Assembly: GCF_037975245.1 (NCBI RefSeq) | Contig: NC_092578.1 | Span: forward strand, 9,592,359-9,656,358 | Reading direction: 5' to 3' | Origin: Apostichopus japonicus | Lineage: Eukaryota; Echinodermata; Holothuroidea; Aspidochirotida; Stichopodidae | Length of the DNA: 64,000 nucleotides | Shown: one piece after another, positions 50,660-62,346 of the stretch | Position numbering within the stretch: position 1 is the stretch's first letter | Layout: every line of letters starts with the position of its first letter | Translations under genes and position numbers: made by a program | Notes under the pieces: generated by a model | Database searches by the model: none | What the model saw: the letters and a program-made list of their open reading frames with translations, nothing else | What the model was told of the DNA's origin: nothing

Positions 50660-51547
50660 CACTGCTGACATTGAACACATGATCCAAATGTGTGTCCCAT
50701 GCCTGGCACTGCAAAGAAACCAATCAAAACTACTGGTTAAACCCATACATTCAAAAAGACCGCTGGAAATCGTTGGAGTCTTAACTGTTTGAATACGAAC
50801 GCAAACAGTTTCTGTTAACCGACCTACCAAGCTGATCTCAGACAACAGCCCCCAGTTCACCAGCGAGATGATGGTACAGTTTTGTGAGAGACACGAGATA
50901 AACCATGAAACAAGTACTCCACACCACCAACAAGCTAATGGACGTGCAGAATTTAACATTCAAACTGTTAAGAACATGCTTAAAAAGACTGACAGCATCG
51001 AAACTAGTGCTTCACTTAGAAACATTCTTACATTGTTAAAGGACACACCCATATCTTCAGAGATCCCGTCCCCATACACCCTCATGTTTAAGAGGAGGGT
51101 TAGAGCCCAGTTACCAGTCGTTCACTTCTCCACTGAAGGGGAAGAGAATATGTGGAAACAAAAAAATGCCACACTGCAGGCTATGCTACTTACCAGCAAG
51201 AGCCACCTCCCATTGACCCAGAAACAGAATTTTGGTTCAAAAAAGAACCCAACTCCAACTGGCAGCAGGCAAAAGTCATAGAGATGCAATCGGATAGGAA
51301 TTATACCCTGCAAAGCCATGACGGTGGACGATACCAACGTGACCGTATTCACGTCAGACCTTCCCCGAAACTGGATTCCAAGGGTCCTTCAACAGGGGAA
51401 CTCTCCAAACCCCATTCAAGCTTCCCACCCACAACAAAAAGCCCTGAAGGGGAAACCACCTCACCACGTGCCACTGACGACCCATATACACGCCTGGTCA
51501 GAGACCGCAATCCCCCCACCAGATACAAGGATTTTGTCATGAAATGA
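50660..51547 (+). pseudogene. Ty3/gypsy integrase relic
   Basis: The plus strand shows, in several frames, the end of a zinc-binding segment (HMIQMCVPCLAL) and an RPLEIVGV start of the catalytic core. A deletion follows, then LISDNSPQFTSEMM, HETSTPHHQQANGRAEFNIQ and TVKNMLKKT (second Asp and Glu of DDE). A frameshift near 51150-51240 follows, then a GPY/F-like tail, WFKKEPNSNWQQAKV with YQRDRIHVRP, ending at TGA 51545-51547. The integrase of this LTR-retrotransposon group inserts reverse-transcribed DNA. The first catalytic Asp region is deleted and the frame is broken, so it is dead. A polypurine tract and LTR follow. Confidence 0.85.
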
Positions 51548-51767
51548 TATCTGTGTTTTAAGTTGTTTTATTATTAAGTTTACTTACTATGTTAACAGTT
51601 GTACATAGCATACTTTCTAAGTAACAAAGGGAAGAAAAGACAGAAGACGGGTTGTTTTAATATTACAACGTTTTTTTTTTAAAATACAAACAGTAGTGCA
51701 TTTGGTAAAGTGATTTTATACTAATAGCATGCACTCAGTATTTTATAATCTATTTCCAGGGGTTTCT

Positions 51768-51779
51768 TGAGGAGGGGGG
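51768..51779 (+). other. polypurine tract before LTR
   Basis: GAGGAGGGGGG immediately precedes the LTR start TGTTATG at 51780. This is the usual plus-strand primer site of LTR retrotransposons. Confidence 0.75.
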
Positions 51780-51945
51780 TGTTATGTTAGTGTTTACGTA
51801 CAAGCCTGATGTTATTATTATTACATGTTTGGACGAGCCTGAACGAGAGAGAAATTGCTCGGGTTGGAGTTTTGTCATGGCTTAGTTGATACTTAACCGT
51901 TACAGTTGATCCATCAATATACTGTATATCAGTTGAATTCTATCA
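51780..51945 (+). mobile_element. LTR, 5' part, interrupted
   Basis: Matches the solo LTR at 16726 from TGTTATGTTAGTG to GTTGAATTC, then stops. The LTR resumes at about 53456 (ACATCATACTCTTATCG) and ends CATAACA at 53505, with its flank GCAACTCTC only at 54134. Confidence 0.8.
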
Positions 51946-51949
51946 GTAA

Positions 51950-53455
51950 TGTTATTAGTGAAAAAAAGTTTGCGTCCCAGGAACGCAAGCCCCCATAAAA
52001 AGTTTGCGTCCCGTAAAAAAAGCTTGCGTCCCGATCGAAAACCAATAACGTTTATCCTATGCCCTACTGTACTAATACTAGTAGTGTAGTATCACTGCCT
52101 ACACTTTGTGAATGTTACACACAATTTATAGGGCAGAAATGCTCAGTGCCTTAGCTTTGCTGTTTTTCAGGGGCTGCCCGGCCCGCCCCTCCAGTCGACC
52201 ACCCTGCCGTTTCAATCCATTTTTACCCCCAGTCCTCCCTCCTTCATCCGCCCTTCTACTTCCCTACTCGCCAACTCCGTAGTAGCTCTGTGCTTTGACC
52301 TTGCAGCGATTCCAACAACCAACTCATCAAAAATCCCAGTACCTACAGTAAGCATATCTCTTGCTAAATTCCAGTTCACTGTACAACTGGACTGCATGTA
52401 CATGCCTGCTCGAGCTTCATTTTCAACTACACATGCGCAAATCCTTAAAATCTGATCCACCATATATATCATGGGCTCTTTGCAAGCAATCATCTATACA
52501 AAAATTACAGTAGGTCTATGTGAATAGCTTTTTTACTCAATGTAGATTTTAAAAAAATCAGTTCAATGTTCTAAAGTACAGTAGTTTACACACGAAAGTT
52601 GCGCCAAAATTACATTTACTGAAGCATTTACTGAATTGGACTGCGAAAATTTTTGCAAGAGAAACTACTGATAGTAAGAATGCACATTTTACATAATTAG
52701 CAACTCTGAATGCAGACTTGCAGAGAGAAGAAACATACTGTGAGCTGAAATATCCTGTTCAGGATCAGAGATGTTAGCTTCCCCCAAATTCATAGATTGT
52801 CTCCACATTGACATTTTCTGATCAAACCAATGATTCAAATATTACTGTACGTGATACAGTAGTTTAAGAAACAATGCAAGTGCATCTTCGTTGTCAAAAG
52901 GTATACGTACTGTATGTGACAAGGCCTAACGTTATGATATTGGAGTGCACACACATGATAACCTGCACAGGTGAAAGTTAACGTTGCAAGTTATTGTTGT
53001 TAAACCAGGGAGCTGTTAGAGTAGCAGCTCCCTGGTTTAACAACATACTCCATGTTCGTTGAGCACTAGTACAGATGCAAGAATTTTCACAGACAATGGA
53101 TGGGGACTATTAACTAATTACTGTAAATCACAGGAATTTTGGAAAAGCATCATTGTCTATTTTTAGCATGAAAATCTCCGTAATAGAGTGCCGTTAACCC
53201 TGTACCTTGCGGTTGATCGTTATGATATTTATTTTCAAACAAATTCAATGATCTGTAGGAGTAGAAAAACTTTTGGTTCTTGTAAAAAGAAGTTGTGGTT
53301 TTTTGAAAAGAGATTATGAAAGATGTTCATTCAAAAATGTGTTTTTTTATGTTTTCCTTTGACCAACAGTAGTTGTGAGTGTATACTTGGGGTTTGTTTC
53401 TCCAAAAAAAATTTGAAGAGTTTGCGTCCCTGGCCAAAACATTTATATAACAATT
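51950..53455. other. 1.5-kb insert splitting the LTR, with a second copy of duplicated sequence
   Basis: Bounded on each side by GTTTGCGTCCC words (51968, 52000, 52024 and 53418). The middle (52083-52790) is homologous to A 15560-16720 plus 16934-17010, i.e. to the expected flank of the LTR insertion. Copy B therefore has GCAACTCT.AATGCAG twice (52697 and 54134). Read as a complex rearrangement. Confidence 0.6.
52996..53044. repeat. perfect 20-bp-stem hairpin
   Basis: Arms GTTGTTAAACCAGGGAGCTG (52996-53015) and its exact reverse complement (53025-53044) around a 9-base loop. Related by its core to the hairpin at 22869. Confidence 0.95.
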
Positions 53456-53505
53456 AACATCATACTCTTATCGTCTTATTTATTTGATGCAAAACATAAC
53501 AGGGA

Positions 53506-54132
53506 GTAATTATAGAATACAGGGCCACTCGATGATACTATCTGAGCATCCGGATGCGCGGATGCTCAGTCTCACCCCAGTACGTATGTGAGTAAAAAAA
53601 TGTCAAAGTCCCAGTTCTTTCTTTTTGAGTGGATGCGCGGATGCGGAGTCAAAAATTTCCTAAGTCCTTTGCTAGTACTTCTGTGGTGGAATTTTAGAGA
53701 GCGTCACACATGTACGGATGCCTTTTAAGAACGACACACTATTGATGTGGAATATCTTCGTACATACGGGACTTTCAGTATTGGAAATACGTGATGGTAT
53801 ATGTCGAAACTTTTTCGAAAATTATATAAGTCCATTCCTAGTACTCCCGGGGTGGATGCGCCGATGCGCGGATGCGGAGTCAAAATGAAATACGTGATGG
53901 AAATTAGAGGGAGTCAAAATGAAATACATGATGGTATATGGGGAAACTTTCGAAAATTATTTAAGTCCATTCCTAGTACTCCCGGGGTGGATGCGCGGAT
54001 GCGGAGTCAAAATGAAATACGTGATGGAATTTTAGAGGGCGTCATACATGTACGGACATGTACAGACACACCGCGCATCCGCGCATCCGGATGCTGGGAA
54101 GAGTTAATGAATGGCCCTGTATTCTATAATTG
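53506..54132. mobile_element. MITE with GGG.....AATTATAGAATACAGGGCCA ends
   Basis: Inserted in the last bases of the LTR (CATAACA|...|ATAACA). The inverted ends share AATTATAGAATACAGGGCCA. The interior is several repeats of CGGATGCGCGGATGCGGAGTC and AAATACGTGATGG. The target duplication is probably ATAACA (6 bp; a seventh base is ambiguous). Confidence 0.75.
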
Positions 54133-54798
54133 TACCCATAACAGCAACTCTCAATGCAGAGAGAAGAAACATACTATGAGATGAAATATCCTTTTAGGAT
54201 CAGAGATGTTACCTGTTAGATTCCCACAAAATGTTACAGAAGGTATTTTTGCTCAATGTTCTTTGGAATTTTCTGAGACACTACAGTAGGCCTAGCTGCT
54301 TATTAATGAACCTGCAACATATTTCACTTAGTTCATCACTTACTTTTGGTGGAAAAAGTTAAAATTTCATTCTAAAATTTCTGCAGTAGCCAGTATAAAT
54401 GCCTAGGTTAGTAATTGGCAGTTTGTTAACAGTTCTTAATATAGGCCTAGGCTAAGTTAAGTTAGCCTAACTTTAGCCTAACGTTAATTTAATCCAGCCA
54501 CTGTATGTATGAAATTTGATGAGCTACTATACAAGCAACATACTGTCGTACATGTACTATTGTAGGCTATATTGCTTGTTAGCCTAGGAATTTTGATCAA
54601 TATGATTATGAAAGTATAATCCAAATTTAAGGAGAATATTACGAATACGAGGTACATACCCCAGTAAGGCTGTCGTAATTAATATGAGAATCAGGACTGG
54701 TCGTCGGCGGCACAATTGCGCAGTTATATGGTTCGTACTTTCGTAGTAATATAGAAGGAATAGCTGTCGAATACCCCGCGTTTTGAATAGGTGCTACG

Positions 54799-56897
54799 TA
54801 TGGAACGCGAAAAGGACAATAGTATGGAACGCGAAAAGGACCACAACATATGATGATGTGAATGATGATCTAATTTTATACGTTCATGTACTAAAAAACT
54901 TACGATCATGTACTAAACATATACGATGATGTCCTAAAAAACTAAGATGTACATCAAAAGCTTGCGAGTCACTTCGCCCAACAACCATTTCGCCCAACTG
55001 CCATTTCGCCCAACCAGCCTGGTCATTTCGCCCAACCGCGTTGGTCAGTTCGCCCAACCGTGTTGGTCATTTCGCCCAACCGTGTTGGTCATTTCGCCCA
55101 ACCTTATTTTTACTAATATTCAGTCAGAATAATATTACTTTTTCTATTCCACCAGTTCAATTTGATTTATTTTGGGTAAGGTTACTTCGTAATAGGTAAA
55201 TAAAGTGAGGTCCGCTCGATATCGATCGGAGTCTGAGCAGTTATTTCGGGTATAATGGGAGGATTACACTACTTTAGGCGTTTACGCATACAATGGAAGT
55301 TATATTATTATACAAACAAAGGGGAATCGGTGTGGAATAATATAACCGTTTCTATTTCACTAGTTCAATTTGATTTATTTTGGGTTATATTATTGGTAGT
55401 TATATTATTATTATTATTATATGGAAGTTATATTATTATATAAACAAAGGGGAATCGGTGTGGAATAATATAACCGTTTCTATTTCACTAATTCAATTTT
55501 ATTTATTTTGGGTTAAATTATTGGAAGTTACATATGTAGGCCTAATCAATTTAACCACGACTTCAAGTTTCCTTAATACTCGGTTCGTATCCCGTAACGT
55601 TAACAATTCCCGACCGTTTACTATAAAATATATCAAATCTAACCCCTAAAATACTGGTCCATCCTACTGACTAACAATTCCGGAACGTTAAGTGAAAAAC
55701 AATATATATATAAAACCCGTCCGTAATATTTATCAATGTAACCACATATGTAATCACATATGTAGGCCTAATCAATTTAACCACGACTTCAAGTTTCCTT
55801 AATACTCGGTTCGTATCCCGTAACGTTAACAATTCCCGACCGTTTACTATCAAACCTATCAAACCTAACCCCTAAAACACTGATCCATCCTCAAGATTCC
55901 TTAATATTCGGTTCGTATTCTGTAACGTTTCCTTACTAAAGTTATACAAAGAAAAGGACTTCAAGTTTCCTTAATATTCCTTAATATTCGAACGTTTACT
56001 ATCAAACCTAACCCCCAACACACTGATCGGTCCTCAAGTTTCCTTAATATTCGGTTCGTATCCTGTAACTTTAACAATTCTCGAACGTTTACTTTTCAAG
56101 TATCATATTTAATCAAGGTTGGGCGAAATGACCAGACTGGTTGGGCGAAATGACCAGGCTGGTTGGGCGAAATGACCAGGCTGGTTGGGCGAAATGACCA
56201 GGCTGGTTGGGCGAAATGACCAGGCTGGTTGGGCGAAATGACCAGGCTGGTTGGGCGAAATGGTAAGGTTGGGCGAAATGGCAGTTGGGCGAAATGGTTG
56301 TTGGGCGAAGTGTCCTGCTTCCCATCAAAACATATAGGATGATGTACTAAAGAACTAAGATGTACATCAAAACATGCGATGATGTACTAAAAACGTAAGA
56401 TGTACATCAAAACATATACGATCATGTAATGAAAACTTGAGATGATGATGAAAAAGCGCAAGTTACAATAAAGTGGCGAATGAATATCCGTTATTGTCGT
56501 TTGAATACGCGTATGAATATCCATATATAGGGAATACAGCACTATCAAATTTGACACCGAAGCCCCGCCCCTAATGGTTCTTAATGTGTTTACACTGAAT
56601 ATTCATACTCGTGTGCATATGCCACATATGAATATACATACGCGTATGCAGACGCCACTTTTTTTTAACATAACATTATTAGTACATGATCGTATATGTT
56701 TTGATGTACATTGTACGTTTGTAGTACATGATCGTATATGTTTAGAACATGATCGTATACTTTTAGTACATGATCGTATATGCTTGGTACATGATCGTAA
56801 ATTTTTAGTACATGATCGTAAGTTTTCAGTACATGATCGTATAAAATTAGATCATCATTAACATCATCATATGTTGTGGTCCTTTTCGCGTTCCATA
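54799..56897. mobile_element. foldback element TATGGAACGCGAAAAGG...CCATA
   Basis: The left end TATGGAACGCGAAAAGGAC occurs twice (54799 and 54823). The right end, at 56881-56897, is its reverse complement. Flanks are GCTACG and GTTACG (5/6 match). The arms consist of tandem TACATGATCGTATATGTTTT-like units, seven or so on the right. A TTCGCCCAAC element (54960-56330) sits in the middle. Confidence 0.8.
54960..56330. mobile_element. TTCGCCCAAC foldback-like element, copy 2
   Basis: Left CACTTCGCCCAACAACCATT and tandem GGTCATTTCGCCCAACC units; right, eight inverted TTGGGCGAAATGACCAGGCTGG units. The interior has two tandem copies of a segment of about 125 bp (AACAAAGGGGAATCGGTGTGG) and three of a segment of about 100 bp (ACGACTTCAAGTTTCCTTAA). 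Same family as 16015-16597. Confidence 0.85.
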
Positions 56898-56899
56898 GT

Positions 56900-58006
56900 T
56901 ACGGACTACAAGGTGAAAGGGGATAAGTGATAGATGGCGCTAACTTATTTACGGATAGGCTTAAGTTCCACAGTGCATTCTTATAAATTAATTTTACGTG
57001 TATGTTCAAGTATTATCTTGGAAAGGTGCTACGGGCTACGAGGTGAAAGCGGATAAGTGATAGTTGGCGCTTAGGCATAAGGTATATATGTTCATGAGAT
57101 CGTCAACAAGTTTTAGAAGCGGCAGTTCACGGCTTCCATACATATTTAATTTTTAACTGCCTATTGTTGCTGGACCGTAGAATTCGGAAATCAATGTTGG
57201 ATACTAACTACGAAGCTACAGAAGCGTAGAAAGGACATTGTGCTGACACATTTATAGACTAGTTAAAACGAAATGATAAGATAAATTTGTACTTTCCATG
57301 AACTGATATGTGAAAAAGGATCGCTTTGCGTTGAAGACTTTTCAAAGACAAGACAAAAACAAACAAAAAAAGCAATGGCTTTGGAGGATTAACACTGAGT
57401 ACACAGCATCGCACAATTTTTGTCTGACTTGAAATCCAATCGAGTTTTCCCTTTTCTGTTAAATTGCGCCGAGTGAGCTTCCGAGAACCTGCGACGTTTA
57501 ACTGGACATTTACCATAATAAGGGTACTTTAATTAGACCACCTTTGGACACTACATTGGGCATCCGATGCAACCATGTGGTGCACCCGCCCACTCACCCC
57601 CCCCCCCTCCTCGGCAGAATCCCTAATGTGTGGTAAACTTAAACTGTTAATGCAAAGAATCGTTCTTTATTTTATTATGAACCTGTTTAATTGCATATGC
57701 CTTTGTTATAGAATGTTATCCGTAAATTTTAATGGGAAAGTTAGGTGATCGAGTAACACAATTGACATCTCACTGGTCCAGAATGGTCGTAGAATTCATC
57801 TCATATTACAGATGATTCATGTTTTGGATATTTTTGGATCTCTCCTTCTATCCAACTATATGTACCCCTCCGAGTTTAGTCCTGAGAGTTAAGATAGAAA
57901 TTAAAATATATCATTAGCCGGTTTCTTGGTGATGCCGCTTTTGCAGCTTTAGAAATGGTCGGGTCCAGAATAGCTATTTAGGACATTTAATTAAAAAGGG
58001 GGACGG
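56900..58006. other. no gene recognised
   Basis: A direct repeat (GGTGAAAG.GGATAAGTGATAG at about 56914 and 57042) is the only structure noted. A minus-strand open frame at 57516-57259 has no domain or supported splice sites. Confidence 0.4.
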
Positions 58007-58014
58007 GGTGGGGT

Positions 58015-59266
58015 CAGGGACGTCGCTAGAGGGGGGTGTGGGGTGTCTCATCCCCCCCCCCCCCAATCTTGGTAAAACTGACGATAGTTGGAAAATTTGA
58101 GTGCGACTGTCGGAATTTCCGACTGTCGCACTCTAATTTTTCCGACTGTCGCACTCTAATTTTCATATATTCTTGTAATTTGTGAGTGACCTTTAATCAG
58201 TCATATTTACCACGTTTTCCTTGTCACATTGAGAAATTGTATCTCGCGATCCTTATACTCCACCTTTCAAAACTTCGTATGATTTTGAAAACTCTAAAAA
58301 AAACGCCTAATAGGTCTACTGTACAACGTTCGCCAGCTTCAATTCGGATAACTTATGTATTAATTTTGCTATTGGGTGGGTTGACCCTGTTCGCTAGCTT
58401 CAGCTAAGTTCAGGATATCTACATTTTCTCTATGGTATACAATTTAACACTCAACGCTAATCTACGAAAGCTTAATAGTGCCATCAACATAAGAAAACCT
58501 TTGCCCCATAAAGTGACATTTTTCAGTAAATTGTTTAGATAACAAGATAAAATCTTATCAAAAATCAGAAATATGTTGGAATGCTCAGTTGCTATAACTG
58601 GGCAATTGAACAATTTTCTACAAAATGTTTAATTGGCAACTTATCTTATCTCGTCCATTGGACTTTTTTTTGGCAAAATGTTCAATTGTTCACTTCATTC
58701 CAACTTGTTCAACATGTTAGTGTGCATATCATATAGGCATGCATCGGTTTTTACATCGCTTGCCAATAACACACAACCATTTGCCGTGTTATTACCCTTC
58801 CATTTTGGTTACAATTATTGGGGAAGTCGTTACAATAATAATGGTAATAATAATATCAGTTTAACCATTGAAAAACACATTGCAAATTATTTTTTCTTTC
58901 AGTAGGTGCCCGAAAAATTCTCATAATATTGCCCGAATTTTCACAACAAAATTTGGTTGGGGGGCTGCAGCCCCCAGCCCCGCCTCCTACGCCTATGACT
59001 ATACTCAGTGCTTACTTGCTTAACCAGAGTGATCAATAAGTTTGTGAAGTGGGGGCCAGTGGTACAAATATATCGAAAAAAGTTCGGAACAAAAGTGCAG
59101 TCGCGAAAGATGGTGTGTCTGACTGACACTGACCGTATCGTTGACGAGTAGTGCAGGGGGAGGGGTACAAGGCAGCAGTCGGAATTTTCTGGCTCCAAAA
59201 CCCATCCAGTTGGAATTTCAGCCACTTCACCCCCCCCCCAAACATCAGGCCTTAGCTACGTCCCTG
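58015..59266. mobile_element. hAT-type element, TSD GGTGGGGT
   Basis: Exact duplication GGTGGGGT (58007-58014, 59267-59274). The left end is CAGGGACGTCGCTAGAGG and the inverted right end CAGGGACGTAGCTAAGGC. Same family as 29723-31354, here without the nested element. Confidence 0.92.
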
Positions 59267-60150
59267 GGTGGGGTGGGGTGGTGGCACAAGCCTCGGGGCT
59301 GGGATATCTAACAATCGGTACTCAGTATCAGGCTTAAAAAACCTCGGCTAAACTTTGTCGGTCACAGCGGCGCAAATCCATATTTGAGATTTAAGTAATT
59401 TCTGCTTAAATTTTGTGCGAAACATTTTCCAACCTCCTACTTCTTCTGTTCTCTGTGCCACTGGATTGTTCGGTACGTAACACTAGGCCAAGATTTATTA
59501 ATGTAATATTTCAATCACTAAAAGTCGCCGTTATATAAACCCTAGACCTGTACAGGCATTCGTTCCTTTGATAACGATAAAAATATGACAGTGTGAGAAA
59601 TAATACAATAATCTCCTTTTAGATAAATGTTAACTGTTTCATCCACAATTTGCCAGGGCAGGGGCGGATCCAGGGGGGGGGGGCCGACCCGGCCCCGGCC
59701 CCCCCTTTTTGGAAATCAGTTGCGTTTGTTTTATGTGGGAGTACTTCAAATTCCTAATAGGCATAACTTGGTGAAAGAAAAGCCTAATATATATCCAGCT
59801 GCTCTTCCCTGAAACGCGATCGTTTTCATTCCAAATTTGAAACTAAGGCAATTATCAGGCCAACGCGACATCACGTATTAATTAGATACGGCTCAGTACA
59901 ATAGTGCTGACTATTACTGTCAGGGAAAATCAATGCACAGTTAGCAAGTATATCATAATTATCTGAATGAAAGGGGGTGTAGGCGGTTTTACACTATCTA
60001 ACGCAACGTAGTCGCCAAGAACCTGAAGTATTTTTAAGGGAGGGCCCGAGGAACATGAACTTATAGCATGCTCCTCGTGGTGAAACGTAATTGCACCTAT
60101 TAGGTTAATTGAGTGTAGGAGAGACTAGTGTAGGTTCTTATGACCAACTA

Positions 60151-60193
60151 GACCGGTTTCTGCTTTCAAACTTTATAGGAGGAGCTTCATCAG
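60151..60193 (-). ncRNA. hammerhead-ribozyme-like motif
   Basis: On the minus strand CTGATGAAGCTCC is followed, after about 25 bases, by GAAACCGGTC. These are the two conserved core boxes and cleavage-site context of hammerhead ribozymes, which are common in the terminal repeats of Penelope-like elements. It lies 3' of the RT gene on the same strand. The stem II pairing is weak (GCT...AGC), so it may be degenerate. Confidence 0.5.
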
Positions 60194-60278
60194 TAGTAGC
60201 CTTTGAATATTTTATATTCGGCCTGGGCGTCTCATTCTCAAAATGCATCTATTTTCTGTGCACAAGTTTTTATGGACT

Positions 60279-62346
60279 CAAAGTGCAGCTATAAGAGCAT
60301 GTAAAAGAGCTTCGTGTGAACCTTGAGAGTCAGCTGATTCTTCGTTAGAATGAAACCTTGAGTTAACAAGTAAACCTTTGAGATTTTGGGCCCTTTTGAA
60401 GGCTAGAATCGGTTCTTTTGGAAACGGTTTGGATAAATCCGCGTGCAGGGGCGTAGCGAGCGGGTGGGGGGCGGGCGGTGTGGGGGTGTCACACCCCCCC
60501 CCCCCCAATAATTTGGTCGCTGTCGGCAAAAGGAGAAAAGGTGAAGAGAGCGGAAGGGGAAGAAAGAAGGAAAGCTGAATAGAGAAAAGGAGAACGGGAG
60601 CTTCTTTATCGGTTATTTCGATTTTCCAGTTCTTCATCTGATAAATTCATTCACCAATCCAATCACCCGACGCCTGCAAGTTAAAAACCTCTCGGCAAAT
60701 AACTGATAATGTCACGGCCGTCAGTACAGCTACTGTAGCCAGGCTCAGCTAGACGAGTGCCAGAATCGCCAGCAACTCAGTGAAAGAAATGGGATTAAAA
60801 GCTTCCGTATAGGCCGCAGCCCATGAGTCGTGCTATCGTGTGACAACGTGTGGTTAATATCCTCTGTTCAGAATGACGTCATCGCAGATGTCATTCGTTC
60901 TCCGTGGAAAACTTAAGGACACGGCTCACGAATTGTACACAATATTTAACGTTTCTCGCTTGTATATCAATGAATGTTGTTATTTCTCATTACCGGAAAG
61001 TTTTCTGAACATTTTTCATCACGAAGTTTCACTATTTCAACGATCGGTAAAAGAGAAAACACAGTTCGATAATTGGTCCCAATTAATTCTTCTTCTGCCG
61101 ACTGCCATAAAAATGATATCGAAATGGAAATTCTACGGTGCCAAATTTGACTTAAAATGTGCACCAGATTGCATCTAAGGACGTTTCAAAACTAAAAATT
61201 TTCCAAAGGGGAGGGGGACACCCCCTCCCCTTAGACCCCTCTCCTATTTTAGTCACCACTTCCAGATCCGTCGGCAAATCATATCCTCCACACCCCCCAC
61301 CCCCCAAAAAAAAAAATTCGCTACGCCCCTGTCCGCGTGTTGCGAGATTAAGTGCCAATGTTTCAAAAGTACATTTTTCAAATGCGTGGTTTTGATATGG
61401 GGTGTATAGGTAAGCTTGAACACCATTGGTGGTTCCTTTCGTTTAGGTTTGGTAGTGAGGTATTGCCCACGGTTTTCAAATTTTATACCTTTCGTGGCTG
61501 AGGCAATATCCTCTTTCTTATAGTTACGGAGTAACAGTTTCTCTGTGAACGCATTCTATTTCTGTAAGAAATCAGTCTCATTGTTACATAGACGTGCGTA
61601 TCGTAAGGCTTCCCCTTTAATGAAGCCTTTAAAAGTGGCAAGTGGGTGTGCAGAGTTGCTGTCGAGGTATTGGAAGGTTTCCGTGGGTTTGGTGTAGACT
61701 TTGGTGTCTAATAGCCCATTGGTTTCAAACCTTGGACCTTTGAAGATTTTCAAATCTAGGTATGTTACCTCGGTGTGTAATATTTCTACCGTAAACTTTA
61801 AGAAGCGGTGAATTTCATTCAACCTGTTTACTAGTTGTTCAAGTTCCTGAGGTGAACCGTCGTAAAGCAATAGAATTTCATCTCTAGAGCGGAGCCATTT
61901 TAAGATTTTATTATCTGGCGGTAAAATCTGGTTTTCCAGTCTATGCATGACGATATCACAGATTTCCGGAGAGGCTTGGCTACCCATGGCGCAACCGATC
62001 TTTTGTAGATAGAATTGGTTATTGGGAATTATTGGGAATTAGTTTGCGCATGGATATGGAAGATATTTTATTTATTCCATATTCGCTTTTTTCCGCCTTT
62101 TCATTAGACTTCTTGACATACATCTAATGCCTCCTCTTGGGGAGTATTGGTTACATGGCGACGACATCGAGTGTAGCAAGTACCACTGCTTTTGGTAACG
62201 GGGTGGCTTCCACAATTTTCAGAATGTGATTTGTGTCTTTCACATAGGTGCTTTGTTTTAATACAATAGGAAGCAAGAAACAGTCCACAAATTCCGATAT
62301 TTTTTCGGTGGGTGATCCGTTTCCGCTTATTATCGGGCCCTCCCTT
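60279..62346 (-). pseudogene. Penelope-like reverse transcriptase, interrupted
   Basis: Reading right to left: PIISGNGSPTEKISEFVD, then VKDTNHILKIV, then VVLATLDVVAM followed by a stop where the family has LYTNIP. Next comes IGCAMGSQASPEICDIVMHR (RT motif), SRDEILLLYDG, HRFLKFTVE with YLDLKI, then TKPTETFQYLD and a TAG (61557-61559). It continues NAFTEKLLLRNYKKEDI, PPMVFKLTYTPHIKTTHLKN and LLKHWHLI. After the hAT at 60446-61331 it resumes as LSKPFPKEPILAFKRAQNLK and ends HALIAAL. The catalytic (Y/F)xDD position reads SRDE. No GIY-YIG endonuclease follows. It has at least three in-frame stops and is dead. Confidence 0.9.
60446..61331. mobile_element. inner hAT-type element, TSD TCCGCGTG
   Basis: Exact duplication TCCGCGTG (60438-60445, 61332-61339). 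The left end is CAGGGGCGTAGCGAGCGG and the inverted right end CAGGGGCGTAGCGAA. It interrupts the Penelope-like RT between ...ISQHAD and LSKPF. The right end has the CACCAGATTGCATCTAAGG module (61161). Confidence 0.95.

Larger units (their letters stand above)
42642..54684. repeat. segmental duplication, copy B (probably parental)
   Basis: Partner of copy A in direct orientation, about 17 kb downstream. The leftmost 1.5 kb looks about 95-99% identical to A by eye; later blocks are more divergent. B lacks A's 1.65-kb run of 144-bp tandem units; the junction shows a short AACCAAAAAT microhomology. The terminal exon of the duplicated gene (41111-41056) lies just outside B and has no counterpart beside A. 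I infer from this that B is the original locus. Confidence 0.95.

Noticed and set aside
57259-57516. Minus-strand open frame beginning MVNVQLNVAGSRK
   Set aside because: No domain, no convincing donor and no link by phase to the known exons.
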